From positions 1-17,988 of the forward strand of contig NZ_QRNF01000056.1 in assembly GCF_003474435.1 (NCBI RefSeq): a stretch of 17,988 bases of DNA. Reading direction: 5' to 3'. Shown here one piece after another: positions 1 to 8,073 of the stretch. The stretch comes from Ruminococcus sp. AF46-10NS (GTDB lineage: Bacteria > Bacillota > Clostridia > Lachnospirales > Lachnospiraceae). The translations under genes and the position numbers were made by a program. Below the pieces are notes generated by a model that made no database searches, was not told the origin of the DNA, and saw only the letters and a program-made list of their open reading frames with translations. Positions within the stretch are counted from its first letter, which is position 1, and the number at the start of each line of letters is the position of its first letter.

Positions 1-2
1 CT

Positions 3-1169
3 TCTTTACGAAAATTGTTATCAGAGAAAAAATATGTTAAACAAATAATTCACTTTGGAACAGAACAGGTTTTTAAAGGAAGAAGTACGTATACGTGCTT
101 ATTGTTTATTGAAAAAAATGAGAGGAAAACATTTGAGATTGGTTTTGTTAAAGATATTAATCGGTTTTATGCAACAGAATCAGCTGAAATGAAAGAATAT
201 CCTATCGAATATCTTAGCGCAGCACCATGGACTTTTTTGTCCAATGAAATAGTGCAAACTTTGGAAAAGAAGAGAGACAAATGCCAGCCGTTGGATTCCT
301 TAGCTGATATTTTTGTAGGTTTGCAAACAAGTGCAGATCCAATATATATTATTGAATCGAAATCAGAGAAAAACGGTTTTATAAAATTTATTGATTGTAA
401 CGGAATAGAACAGGAAATAGAAGCTGCAATTACTAAACCGTGCATTTATGATATGCAATTAAGAAAATATGCAAAATCGAGGAAATAGAAGAATTATTTT
501 CCATATTATCAAGAGGGAAAGAAACAGGTATTATATTCGATAGATGAAATGAAACAATTGTTCCCTAAGACTTTGAAATATTTTGAATCCTTTAAAGAAG
601 AGTTGTGTAAACGTAGTATCAATAATATGTCAGGGAATAATTGGTATCAATTTGGCCGGAGCCAAAGTCTAAAGAGATTTGTAAAAGGAGAACATTTAGT
701 TTGGTCAGTTTTGGCAACTCAAGGAAATTATGTATATGATACTAAAACAATTTGTTTTACCGGTGGAGGAAATGGACCATTTTATGGATTGGAAAAGAAA
801 GATGATACGAAAGAATCACTATTTTACATCCAAGCAGTATTAAATTATTGGATGATAGAGATGATTGTAAAGAGCAAAGCAAGTAAATTCCGAGGAGATT
901 ATTATTCGCATGGAAAACAATTTGTTGCGCAGCTACCAATCTATAGAATTAACTTTGATGATTCAAATGAAGTGAAAATTCATGATGAAATTGTTGATAC
1001 AGTTAAGAATCTTATGAAATTAAAAAATAAGAGAGATGAACAGCAGACAAAACCTCAAAAAGAAACATATGAGAGATTGATTCAAATAGAAGATAACAAA
1101 TTGGATGGATTAATTTCAAAATTGTATGGAGCCGAGAATTGTAGACGAGAGGATTTAGATGAAGAGTAA
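3..1169 (+). pseudogene. Eco57I/TaqI-like N6-adenine DNA methyltransferase, C-terminal part, with an in-frame stop
   Basis: The frame is open from the left window edge, so the N-terminus with the SAM-binding and NPPY motifs lies outside. The visible part resembles the region after the catalytic core of Eco57I-type (class I) methyltransferases: LSEKKYVKQIIHFG and QVFKGRSTYTCLLFI near the start. A TaqI-like C-terminal target-recognition domain follows, with WYQFGRSQSL, TGGGNGPFYGL and FRGDYYSHGKQFVAQLPI. The frame is interrupted by TAG at 486-488, but the same frame continues sensibly after it (NYFPYYQEGKK, then MKQLFPKTLKYF), so the pieces 3-488 and 549-1169 are one gene. The stop is either a nonsense mutation or lies between two compensating one-base indels, since the neighbouring frame over 477-491 reads KIEEIE. 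The end overlaps the next methyltransferase by 11 bases. The family call is good; a type IIG enzyme with a fused nuclease domain cannot be excluded without the N-terminus. Confidence 0.75.
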
Positions 1170-2775
1170 AAAAAGTTTTGATAAGCTTCGTGGGGGATAT
1201 TACACCCCACAAGCTATCACAGAATTTATTTGTAAGTGGATAATAAATAAGAATACAAAAAATATATTAGAACCAAGTTGTGGAGATGGAAATTTTTTAA
1301 AAGCTATAGTAGAAAGGCAAGAAAAGCTAAATTTAAATTTAGATATTACAGGAGTAGAATTGTGCCTTGATGAAGCAAAGAAAGCAATGAGATATGGTAC
1401 GAATGTTGAATGTCAAGATTTTTTTGCATTCTATAGAGATAAGGTTACAGGAAAGAGTAACTATGATGCAATTGTAGGAAATCCACCATTTATCCGCTAT
1501 CAAGACTTTGATGAAAAATCGAGAGATATTGCATTTTTTTACATGAAAGAAAATGGATTTCATCCGACAAAATTAACTAATATCTGGTTGCCCTTTTTGA
1601 TTTTGTCTTGTTTAGCATTAAGTGAAAATGGAAGATTGGGGATGGTCATTCCAGCAGAACTATTTCAAGTAAATTACGCAGGAGAAACTAGAGAATTTCT
1701 AGCACGATATTTTGACAGATTAACATTAATTACTTTTCAGAAATTAGTTTTTGAAGAGATTCAACAAGAAGTGATTTTGTTATTAGGAGAGAAAAAATCC
1801 GAAGATAAGGGAATTCAGGTAATTGAATTAAGTGATTTGGATGATTTAAAAGAGCTTGATCTTAATAATTTCTACAACTATGAAATAAAAGAACTTAATC
1901 ATAGTACAGAAAAATGGATTAAATATTATTTGACAAACAAGGAAATAAAATTAATTAGGCAATTAAGAGAGTGTGAAAAGATACCGTTTACCACAGAGTT
2001 ATTCGAAATAAATGTGGGATTAGTAAGCGGAGAAAATGCATTCTTTTTGCTGAACAGGAATACAGTTGATGAGTATCAACTTGCTAATTCAACTCGTATG
2101 GTTATCGGGAGAACAGAGCAATTAAAAGGTGTTATCTTGTCAGAACGTGATTTTAAGACATTGATTGAAAATGGGAAAAAAGTATATATGTTTATGCCTA
2201 AAAATTTGCCTTTTTCAGAACTTAGTAAAGCAGAACAGGAATACATTAATTATGGTGTAGAACAAGGATATAATAAAGGATATAAATGCCGAATAAGAAA
2301 AAATTGGTATTGTGTTCCGCAATCCTGGGAACCAGATGCTTTTATTTTAAGGCAGGTTAATCGTTATCCACGAATTATATTAAATCATGTAAATGCTGTA
2401 AGCACAGATACAATTCATAAAGTACGTTTCTTAGATGGAGTTAATCCTGAGTTTGTAGCAGCCGCTTTTTTAAATTCTTTTACATTGGCATTGGCAGAAA
2501 TAACAGGAAGAAGTTATGGTGGTGGAGTGTTAACATTTGAACCGGGAGAAATACGTCAGTTAAAAATTCCAATGGAGAATGCAGAAAAGCTAGATGTTAA
2601 TAAAATAGACAAACTAATTCGAGATGACAGGATTGACGAAGTATTGGATTATACAGATCAAATATTGTTGATAGAAGGCTTGGGATTAACAAAATATGAA
2701 GTTGATACATTAAGAAATATATGGACAAAATTAAGTAATCGCCGGATTGGAAGAAAAGAAAAAAGTATTTCGTGA
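1159..2775 (+). CDS. Class I N6-adenine DNA methyltransferase (Eco57I-like)
   Basis: A 538-aa protein with the hallmarks of an amino-methyltransferase that methylates adenine at N6 from S-adenosylmethionine. The motif X-like GGYYTP is at residues 12-17, the SAM-binding motif I LEPSCGDGNF at 37-46, and the catalytic motif IV NPPF at 108-111, followed by IRY as in Eco57I-family enzymes. The C-terminal half, about 260-500, looks like a target-recognition region (RIRKNWYCVPQSW, then RSYGGGVLTFEPGEIRQLKIP near 470). The ATG at 1159 has a GAGAGGA ribosome site at 1147-1153 and overlaps the upstream methyltransferase by 11 bases, so the two are probably translationally coupled. No nuclease motif is visible, so it is most likely a stand-alone modification enzyme. 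Two adjacent, different methyltransferases could modify the two strands of an asymmetric site, or act as separate specificities (inference). Confidence 0.88.
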   Translation: MKSKKSFDKLRGGYYTPQAITEFICKWIINKNTKNILEPSCGDGNFLKAIVERQEKLNLNLDITGVELCLDEAKKAMRYGTNVECQDFFAFYRDKVTGKSNYDAIVGNPPFIRYQDFDEKSRDIAFFYMKENGFHPTKLTNIWLPFLILSCLALSENGRLGMVIPAELFQVNYAGETREFLARYFDRLTLITFQKLVFEEIQQEVILLLGEKKSEDKGIQVIELSDLDDLKELDLNNFYNYEIKELNHSTEKWIKYYLTNKEIKLIRQLRECEKIPFTTELFEINVGLVSGENAFFLLNRNTVDEYQLANSTRMVIGRTEQLKGVILSERDFKTLIENGKKVYMFMPKNLPFSELSKAEQEYINYGVEQGYNKGYKCRIRKNWYCVPQSWEPDAFILRQVNRYPRIILNHVNAVSTDTIHKVRFLDGVNPEFVAAAFLNSFTLALAEITGRSYGGGVLTFEPGEIRQLKIPMENAEKLDVNKIDKLIRDDRIDEVLDYTDQILLIEGLGLTKYEVDTLRNIWTKLSNRRIGRKEKSIS

Positions 2776-2832
2776 AAAAAGAGTACAAATTGCCTTGCAA
2801 TCCATGAATTAAAATAATGACAGAGGTTAGAT

Positions 2833-5028
2833 ATGAGAATATTAGAGATAAACATCCAAAATTTCCGAAAACTATTGCAATGTCATATAGAATTTAGCGA
2901 GAAAACCACACTTTTTGTTGGTGCTAATAATAGTGGAAAAACTTCTGCTATGGATGCACTTGGAAAGTTTCTTGCGGATAGAAATTTTACTTTTAATGAT
3001 ATTACAATATCTGAGCGTTCAGCCATTAATGTAATTGGAGAGAGGTGGATACAAAAAGATTGTGAAGAACCTACCACTATTACAGAGTGGGAATCTTTGA
3101 TGCCTAAAATGGATATATGGCTTAACGTTGCGAGTAATGAAATGCATTATGTAGCATGCATTATTCCAACATTAAAATGGCGAGGAGGAAAATTAGGTGT
3201 TAGATTGGCATTTTTCCCAAAAGATATAGTTAAATTATTTACCGATTATAGAGACGCTTATTTTGCAGCACGTGAAGTAGAAAAAGCAAAAGAAAATGTT
3301 GAAATAAGACTGTATCCAATAAATTTAAGTGAGTTTTTGGAAAAAAATCTTAATACGTACTTTTCTATTAAGACATATATTTTAGATGAGGCGAAGGAAG
3401 AACAGGGAAATCCACAGGAGACACCTTTTGAAATGGAATGTTTTATAGACAATCCACTAAAGAAAATTATTAAGGTGGATATGATTGATGCACAACGTGG
3501 ATTTACAGATCCTGATAATACAGATGGAACAATAAGATCCAAGCAACAGTTATCTGAACAAATGCGAGATTATTATGAAAAACATCTTGATCCAGAAAAG
3601 TTGCCATCATCAGAGGATTTGGATATTTTACATGCCGCTGAAGAAGCACGAAAAGCATTTGATAAAAACCTTGTTATTAAATTTAGACCAGCAATTCAAG
3701 AGTTGGAAGGATTAGGATATCCGGGGATGGCCGATCCTAAACTTACAATTACTACCAAAATGTCTATGAGTGAGACTTTAAAACATGATGCAGCAGTTCA
3801 GTATACTCTCAGCAAGAATGATACTACTCTAAAATTGCCAGAAAAATATAATGGATTAGGTTATCAAAATCTTATTTCTATGGTTTTTGATTTAATGAGA
3901 TTTAGAGATGATTGGATGCGTGAAGGAAAAGCTAAGCAAGCGACGAGAGATTCTGATCGAGCAATTGAGCCGTTGCATATTGTTTTAATTGAAGAGCCAG
4001 AAGCACATTTGCATGTGCAGGTACAACAAGTATTTATACGTAAAGCATATGATGTTTTGACAAATCACAGATTTATAAAAGAAAATAGTAACTTTAATAC
4101 ACAATTAGTAATTAGTACTCATTCAAGTCACATTGCAAGAGAAACCAATTTTGCCGATTTAAGATATTTTAAACGCTTAGCAGAAGGTCCAGAAAGTATA
4201 ATTGCGACATCAAAAGTGATAAATTTATCTGAGGTATTTGGAAAAAACGATGAAACTGATAAATTTGTCACACGTTATTTACAGGCAACACATTGTGATT
4301 TATTTTTTGCAGATGCTGTGATTTTGGTTGAGGGAGCGGCAGAAAATATGTTATTGCCGCATTTCATACGGAATAAATATCCTAAATTATATCAAAGATA
4401 TATATCAATACTAAGTATAAATGGACGTCATTCTCATAGATTGAATCCGTTGATTGAAAAATTGTGCATACCTACGCTTGTTATTGCTGATATAGATTCA
4501 GCTGAAGCAACAGGACATCATAAAGCCATTTGTCCAGAGCGAGGAAAAGGATTTATCAGTAGTAACTATACTATTACTAAATGGCTTATTAAAGAGAAAG
4601 ATTTAGATAAACTTTTATCACTGCCTTTTGAAAAGAAAGAAATATTTAAAGAAACACCTTACAAATATTCCGTTCGAGTAGCGTATCAAACACCAGTTAG
4701 CATTGCTTATGAGGGAAATGATGAGGAAGCTATTGCAAGCACGTTTGAAGATTGTTTGGTTTATACAAATTATCAACTCTTTAAAACGATAGCGACAGAC
4801 GATACAGGCAGTTTGATAAAAAGTGTAAGTGACGGAATTAATATAGCTGATTCTTTTGAAACGTTTCATAAGGGAGTATATGATACGTTACGTAATGGAA
4901 AATCTGATCAAAAAGCTGAATTTGCATTAGATTTGATTTATGCGGTTGATCCGAATGAGCTTATAGTTCCAGCATATATTGATGAGGGATTGAAATGGCT
5001 ACAAGCATATTTAGATCCAGAGGAATAG
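2833..5028 (+). CDS. OLD-family ATP-dependent nuclease (N-terminal ABC-type ATPase plus TOPRIM), Gabija GajA-like
   Basis: A 731-aa protein. The N-terminal ABC/SMC-type ATPase shows Walker A GANNSGKTS at residues 30-38, a signature-like NGLGYQNL at 340-347, Walker B IVLIEEPEAHLH at 383-394 and a switch histidine in ISTHSSH (H430). A TOPRIM nuclease domain follows: LVEGAAE with E500 and E504, the DID motif at D553/D555, and a possible catalytic lysine at K572 in ERGKGF. This order defines OLD-family nucleases, which nick or cut DNA under ATPase control. Class 2 members sit beside a UvrD-like helicase, as here, and include GajA of Gabija. The protein is clearly longer than Bacillus cereus GajA (about 578 aa), with extra sequence between Walker A and the signature and a C-terminal extension after TOPRIM. 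The ATG at 2833 follows AGAGG at a normal distance, and the stop is 1 base before the helicase start. All key residues look intact. It may be a GajA variant rather than canonical GajA. Confidence 0.85.
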   Translation: MRILEINIQNFRKLLQCHIEFSEKTTLFVGANNSGKTSAMDALGKFLADRNFTFNDITISERSAINVIGERWIQKDCEEPTTITEWESLMPKMDIWLNVASNEMHYVACIIPTLKWRGGKLGVRLAFFPKDIVKLFTDYRDAYFAAREVEKAKENVEIRLYPINLSEFLEKNLNTYFSIKTYILDEAKEEQGNPQETPFEMECFIDNPLKKIIKVDMIDAQRGFTDPDNTDGTIRSKQQLSEQMRDYYEKHLDPEKLPSSEDLDILHAAEEARKAFDKNLVIKFRPAIQELEGLGYPGMADPKLTITTKMSMSETLKHDAAVQYTLSKNDTTLKLPEKYNGLGYQNLISMVFDLMRFRDDWMREGKAKQATRDSDRAIEPLHIVLIEEPEAHLHVQVQQVFIRKAYDVLTNHRFIKENSNFNTQLVISTHSSHIARETNFADLRYFKRLAEGPESIIATSKVINLSEVFGKNDETDKFVTRYLQATHCDLFFADAVILVEGAAENMLLPHFIRNKYPKLYQRYISILSINGRHSHRLNPLIEKLCIPTLVIADIDSAEATGHHKAICPERGKGFISSNYTITKWLIKEKDLDKLLSLPFEKKEIFKETPYKYSVRVAYQTPVSIAYEGNDEEAIASTFEDCLVYTNYQLFKTIATDDTGSLIKSVSDGINIADSFETFHKGVYDTLRNGKSDQKAEFALDLIYAVDPNELIVPAYIDEGLKWLQAYLDPEE

Positions 5029-5029
5029 G

Positions 5030-6893
5030 ATGATGACAAAAGAAATGTTATTGGAAGATCATTATATAGATGATTATGTTGATGATCATGTAGATAGGGA
5101 GATAGAAAGTTGCTTTTCTGCAAGTTCTCCAAATAATTTTTTTGTATTTGCAGGAGCAGGTTCTGGAAAAACAAGAAGTCTTATAAATACGTTGAACTTT
5201 TTGGATAAAGAGCAGGGTGAAAAGTTATTAATGAAAGGTAAACAGATAGCTGTTATTACATACACCAATGCAGCTTGCGATGAAATATCCAGAAGACTAC
5301 AGTATAAATCCATTTTTTCAGTATCTACAATACACAGCTTTTTGTGGGAGTTAATAAAGAATTATCAAGTGGATATAAAAACGTGGATTATGGAATCTGT
5401 TCAAAAAGAAATCGAAGAACTGAAACAAAAGCAGACTAAGACAAGCAGAGGTAAAGCAGGTGAAAAAAGAGCAGAGACTATAAAAAAGAAAACGGAGAGA
5501 CTGGCTAAAATTAGAAGCATACAAAAATTCTCTTACAATCCTAATGGTGACAATGTAGGATATGATTCACTTAGTCATAGCGAAGTCATCAAAATGAGTA
5601 CGGAGTTATTGCAACAGAACCGACAATGCAGGATATTTTAACATCAAAATATCCAATATTGTTAATTGATGAGAGTCAAGATACCAAAAAGGAACTAATT
5701 GATGCATTGCTTATTGTATGCGAAAAGTATGGTGAAAAATTTATAGTTGGGATGTTTGGTGATACTATGCAAAAAATCTATAATGATGGAAAAGATAATC
5801 TTGCTAAGTGTATTCCGGACAATTGGGTAAAACCAGTTAAAATAATGAATCATCGAAGCGCAAAACGTATTGTTACACTGGCTAACTCCATTAGAAGTTC
5901 TGTGGATGATCAAAAACAACAGGCAAGAAGCGATGCAGAAGAAGGGACTGTTCGCTTATTTATTACTTCAAAATCAAATAATAAAGAGTATGTAGAAAAA
6001 AGAGTAGCGGAGATGATGGTACAGGATACTGGTGATATCGGATGGAATGATGAAGAAGATTATAAAAGTTTGATTCTTGAACATCATATGGCGGCAAGTA
6101 GGTTTGGCTTTTCTGAGTTGTATATGCCTTTGAGCAATTCGAAAAAATTTGATACATCATTACGTGAGGGTTCTATTCCAGAATTGTCAATTTTATCAAA
6201 GCTAGTGTTTCCACTGTTAGTTGCATATCAGAGTGGAAACGATTTTGAAGTTGCAAAAATTATTAGAAAAAATTCTCCGTTGTTAAATAAAGAAGTTTTT
6301 ATAACTGGATTAAATAATCAAGTTGAATTATTGAGAAAGCTGAGGAAGCGGTGGAACTTTTGATGAAACTCTGGAATGATGGAAAAGTTCCAACATGTTT
6401 GGAAGTTTTAAAATCCATTAGAGATACAGGGCTATTTAAGGTTGGAAATCGTGTAGATGAAGTGCTGGCTGATTATTCTCAAGATGAAAATGAGAAGATA
6501 ACAGCTTTACGAACAGCTTTGTCAGCTCCATTTTATGAATTGGAAAGATATGCATTATATGTTTCTGATAACACACGTTTTGCAACGCATCAGGGAGTTA
6601 AAGGTTTGGAATTTCCTAGAGTCATGGTTATTTTGGATGATGCGCAGGCGAGGGGATTTTTATTTAGTTATGAAAAATTATTTGGAGTAAAGGCGCAAAG
6701 CGATACAGATGAAAAAAATGCGCATGATGGTAAAGACACTAGCATTACAAGAACGGCGCGCCTCTTTTATGTTGCTTGTACAAGAGCAAAAAAGAGTTTA
6801 GCTATTGTTGCCTACACAGAAAATGAAGAAATGGTTAGAGATACAGCATTGGCGAACGGTTGGTTCTTGGAAAATGAAATTTATATAGTATAA
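5030..6893 (+). pseudogene. UvrD/Rep-type superfamily 1 helicase, Gabija GajB-like, split by two single-base frameshifts
   Basis: Three frames join into one helicase of about 620 aa. Frame one (from ATG 5030) carries Walker A AGAGSGKT (residues 41-48), motif Ia VITYTNAACDEI and STIHSF. The second (roughly 5617-6330) carries motif II LLIDESQDT, motif III GMFGDTMQKIY and NHRSAKRIV. The third (roughly 6333-6893) carries motif V THQGVKGLEFPRVMV and motif VI FYVACTRAKKSL. Each break is explained by one missing base. Near 5613-5617 the shifted reading gives QQEPTMQDILTSKYP; near 6328-6332 it gives VELIEKAEEAVELLMKLW. A highly charged lysine/glutamate-rich stretch around residues 120-170 may be a 1B-type coiled insertion. 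SF1 helicases of this type unwind or translocate on DNA; beside an OLD nuclease the likely role is the GajB-like partner. The start lies 1 base after the nuclease stop, so the two are coupled. As read, the gene is broken; sequencing error is a real alternative to decay. Confidence 0.82.
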
Positions 6894-7107
6894 AGTTGTT
6901 TGTGAAAGCATAAAAATAAAAGTTGTCAAATATTTTGTTAGCAGCTATAATAAAGTGGCAACAAATTGGCAACAGAAAATCAGTGAGCCAAAATAATATA
7001 TGCAACAGAAATAAAATAACGGCAAAAAAGACATAAAACTTAAACAAATATATTTAAGAGTATCTCTGAACTTGCCGAGTTTGAATAAATCGAGTTGCTT
7101 AAAAAAG
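6894..7107. other. Right arm of element L (no gene)
   Basis: This non-coding stretch lies between the helicase stop and the att core. It holds the paired repeat TGGCAACA at 6956-6963 and 6967-6974 (11 bp apart, starting 152 bp before the core) and GAGTTTGAATAA at 7077-7088. I saw no convincing terminator for the defence operon and no short gene with a ribosome site. Confidence 0.55.
6956..6974 (+). repeat. Paired arm-site repeat, right arm of element L
   Basis: Two exact copies of TGGCAACA lie 11 bp apart (6956-6963 and 6967-6974). The matching pair in the right arm of element A starts 150 bp before its att core, against 152 bp here. One helical turn between copies suits cooperative binding by the integrase N-terminal domain or an excisionase (inference). 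Confidence 0.6.
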
Positions 7108-7125
7108 CCAGTGTTTATGCGGGTT
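7108..7125 (+). other. att core between elements L and A
   Basis: CCAGTGTTTATGCGGGTT matches the site at 15833-15850 except for one base (G versus A at position 6). Flanking blocks agree in position too: GAGTTTGAATAA starts 31 bp upstream at both sites and a paired repeat starts 40 bp downstream at both. Tyrosine integrases of this class recombine short conserved cores flanked by arm sites, so this reads as the junction where L ends and A begins. The exact crossover bases cannot be told from one sequence. Confidence 0.7.
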
Positions 7126-7147
7126 TCAGCGATTTCGATTAGTCTTT

Positions 7148-7166
7148 TGATAACAAATTGATAACA
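7148..7166 (+). repeat. Paired arm-site repeat, left arm of element A
   Basis: Two exact copies of TGATAACA lie 11 bp apart (7148-7155 and 7159-7166), starting 40 bp after the start of the att core. The corresponding pair of element B (15873-15891) is placed identically relative to its core. Likely an integrase arm-binding or excisionase site (inference). Confidence 0.6.
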
Positions 7167-7286
7167 GTCATAGCAAGTGCCATTATTCTTGTTATCCAGT
7201 GGTTTATGGGTAACGGAACAATTAACAGGTGGCTTGCAGACTAAAGTTCGGAGCTTGGCTCTGAACAAATTCCATATTATAAACTA

Positions 7287-7328
7287 AGCCCTTAGCTGTG
7301 GTTAATAACCATAGTTAAGGGCTTTTTT
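7287..7328 (+). terminator. Rho-independent terminator at the left end of element A
   Basis: An 18-bp stem (7287-7304 against 7306-7323, two G-U pairs, allowing a few bases of loop around TTAATAA) is followed by a T run on the plus strand. The T run makes it efficient for plus-strand transcripts arriving from element L; it may also end the convergent repressor transcript. Element B has a comparable hairpin in the same place (15942-15995), so it is probably a conserved insulator at the element edge. Confidence 0.8.
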
Positions 7329-7380
7329 GTCGTTGCCAAAGCATCTGTAGGGAGCTGCCAGTGGCAGGTCCTGTAGGTGC

Positions 7381-7911
7381 TTATTTATCTTTCAAGTGGT
7401 CTTTGAATGCTTCCACGAGAGCGTCACTTAATTCCTGTGATGGAACTTTTGCCCAACGCTGTGTGGTGTCGAACTCTGGATAATGGTAACGCCAGTTATC
7501 GTATTCTTCTCTGTTGATTTCTTCGGAAGATAGCTTGTCTGCCTGTTCTTTCCAAGCATACAGCATTTTGAGGAGTTCATATGCTTCTCTGCCTTTGTCC
7601 TTGTTGACCTTTAAGCATACCTCTCCGTCTGCTTCACTGACAGTAAGACCGTAAATATCTTCAAGGGTAAACAGAGTGTGCATAAGACCGATATAGCTGT
7701 CTATGTCAGGAACATCAAGAGCCTGTGGAGAAACATCAAGCACCTGTGCCAATGCATTTGTAAGGTCTGCTTTCGGTTTGCGTGTACCAGTTTCGTACTG
7801 TGCCAAACGCACATCAGCACTCTTTTCTGGAAAACCGATTGCTGTACCGAGATACTTTTGTGTCATACCACGCATTAGTCTGAAAAAATGTATTCTTTCG
7901 CTGATAGCCAT
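7381..7911 (-). CDS. XRE-family helix-turn-helix repressor of element A
   Basis: A 176-aa protein with an N-terminal HTH domain at about residues 5-65: MAISERIHFFRLMRGMTQ, then the recognition region VRLAQYETGTRKPKADL. The C-terminal half is acidic and ends in a WRYHYPEF...WAKVPSQELSDALV segment shared closely with the repressor of element B. It lies divergent to the excisionase/integrase operon, with promoter and repeated TGTTTAR sites between, the usual layout for a switch that holds excision genes silent. The ATG at 7911 is preceded on the minus strand by AAAGGAG. There is no ImmA-type protease beside it and no visible RecA-cleavage motif, so the inducing signal is unknown. Confidence 0.85.
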   Translation of the reverse strand: MAISERIHFFRLMRGMTQKYLGTAIGFPEKSADVRLAQYETGTRKPKADLTNALAQVLDVSPQALDVPDIDSYIGLMHTLFTLEDIYGLTVSEADGEVCLKVNKDKGREAYELLKMLYAWKEQADKLSSEEINREEYDNWRYHYPEFDTTQRWAKVPSQELSDALVEAFKDHLKDK

Positions 7912-7943
7912 AATGATACGCTCCTTTTATATTTAGTGAAATA

Positions 7944-7973
7944 AGTATAGCAGAAATGTTTAGTGGAAGTCAA
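7944..7973 (-). promoter_or_regulatory. Promoter of the element A repressor
   Basis: On the minus strand TTGACT (7973-7968) and TATACT (7949-7944) are separated by 18 bases. A TGTTTAG operator-like site (7957-7963) sits in the spacer, suggesting autoregulation. Confidence 0.65.
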
Positions 7974-8073
7974 GAAAAACCGAAACAAAAATGTTTAATA
8001 TTTTCTTTGCAACCACTTGACAATAGCAAATATGTTTAGTAAAATAAATTACGAATTAAACAAATATGCTTAA
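7957..8073. promoter_or_regulatory. Operator array between repressor and excisionase of element A
   Basis: The motif TGTTTAR or its complement recurs: TGTTTAG at 7957-7963, TGTTTAA at 7992-7998, TGTTTAG at 8033-8039, and the inverted pair TTAAACA 8056-8062 / TGCTTAA 8067-8073. Two copies lie inside promoter spacers. The same motif appears in the equivalent region of element B, including an identically phased copy in the excisionase promoter. They are best explained as binding sites for the adjacent XRE repressor (inference). Confidence 0.6.
8017..8045 (+). promoter_or_regulatory. Promoter of the excisionase/integrase operon, element A
   Basis: TTGACA (8017-8022) and TAAAAT (8040-8045) are separated by 17 bases, close to the sigma-A consensus. 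TGTTTAG occupies the last seven bases of the spacer, so repressor binding there would block RNA polymerase. Confidence 0.75.

Larger units (their letters stand above)
1..7125. mobile_element. Element L, right-hand part of an integrative element with a defence cargo
   Basis: The left end lies outside the window. The right end is placed at the att-like core 7108-7125, because a paired repeat at 6956-6974 and the block GAGTTTGAATAA at 7077-7088 sit at the same distances from the core as the equivalents at the right end of element A (15683-15701 and 15802-15813, relative to the core at 15833). The visible part carries only cargo: two DNA methyltransferases, an OLD-family nuclease and a UvrD-type helicase, all on the plus strand and visibly more AT-rich than the integrase/rep/mob block of element A. 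No integrase, rep or mob gene of this unit is in view, so its identity as a sibling of A and B rests on the right-end match alone. Confidence 0.55.
7126..7380. other. Left arm of element A (no gene)
   Basis: This non-coding sequence between the att core and the repressor 3' end contains the paired repeat at 7148-7166, further single matches of the TTGTTATCC and GGTAAC type around 7183-7215 that may be weaker arm sites, and the strong hairpin terminator at 7287-7328. No open frame here has both a start and a ribosome site. Confidence 0.5.

Noticed and set aside
15..488. Separate small gene starting at TTG 15
   Set aside because: The frame is open upstream to the window edge (SLRK before the TTG) and continues in the same frame past the stop at 486-488 into matching family sequence, so it is part of one methyltransferase.
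1..2775. BREX PglX or DISARM methyltransferase reading
   Set aside because: No BREX (brxA/B/C, pglZ) or DISARM (drmA/B/C) partners are present. The downstream partners are an OLD nuclease and an SF1 helicase instead, and both methyltransferases look Eco57I-like.
6945..7268. Minus-strand 107-codon frame crossing the att junction
   Set aside because: It spans arm repeats and the core, has no ribosome site and no recognisable motif; crossing a recombination junction also argues against a gene.
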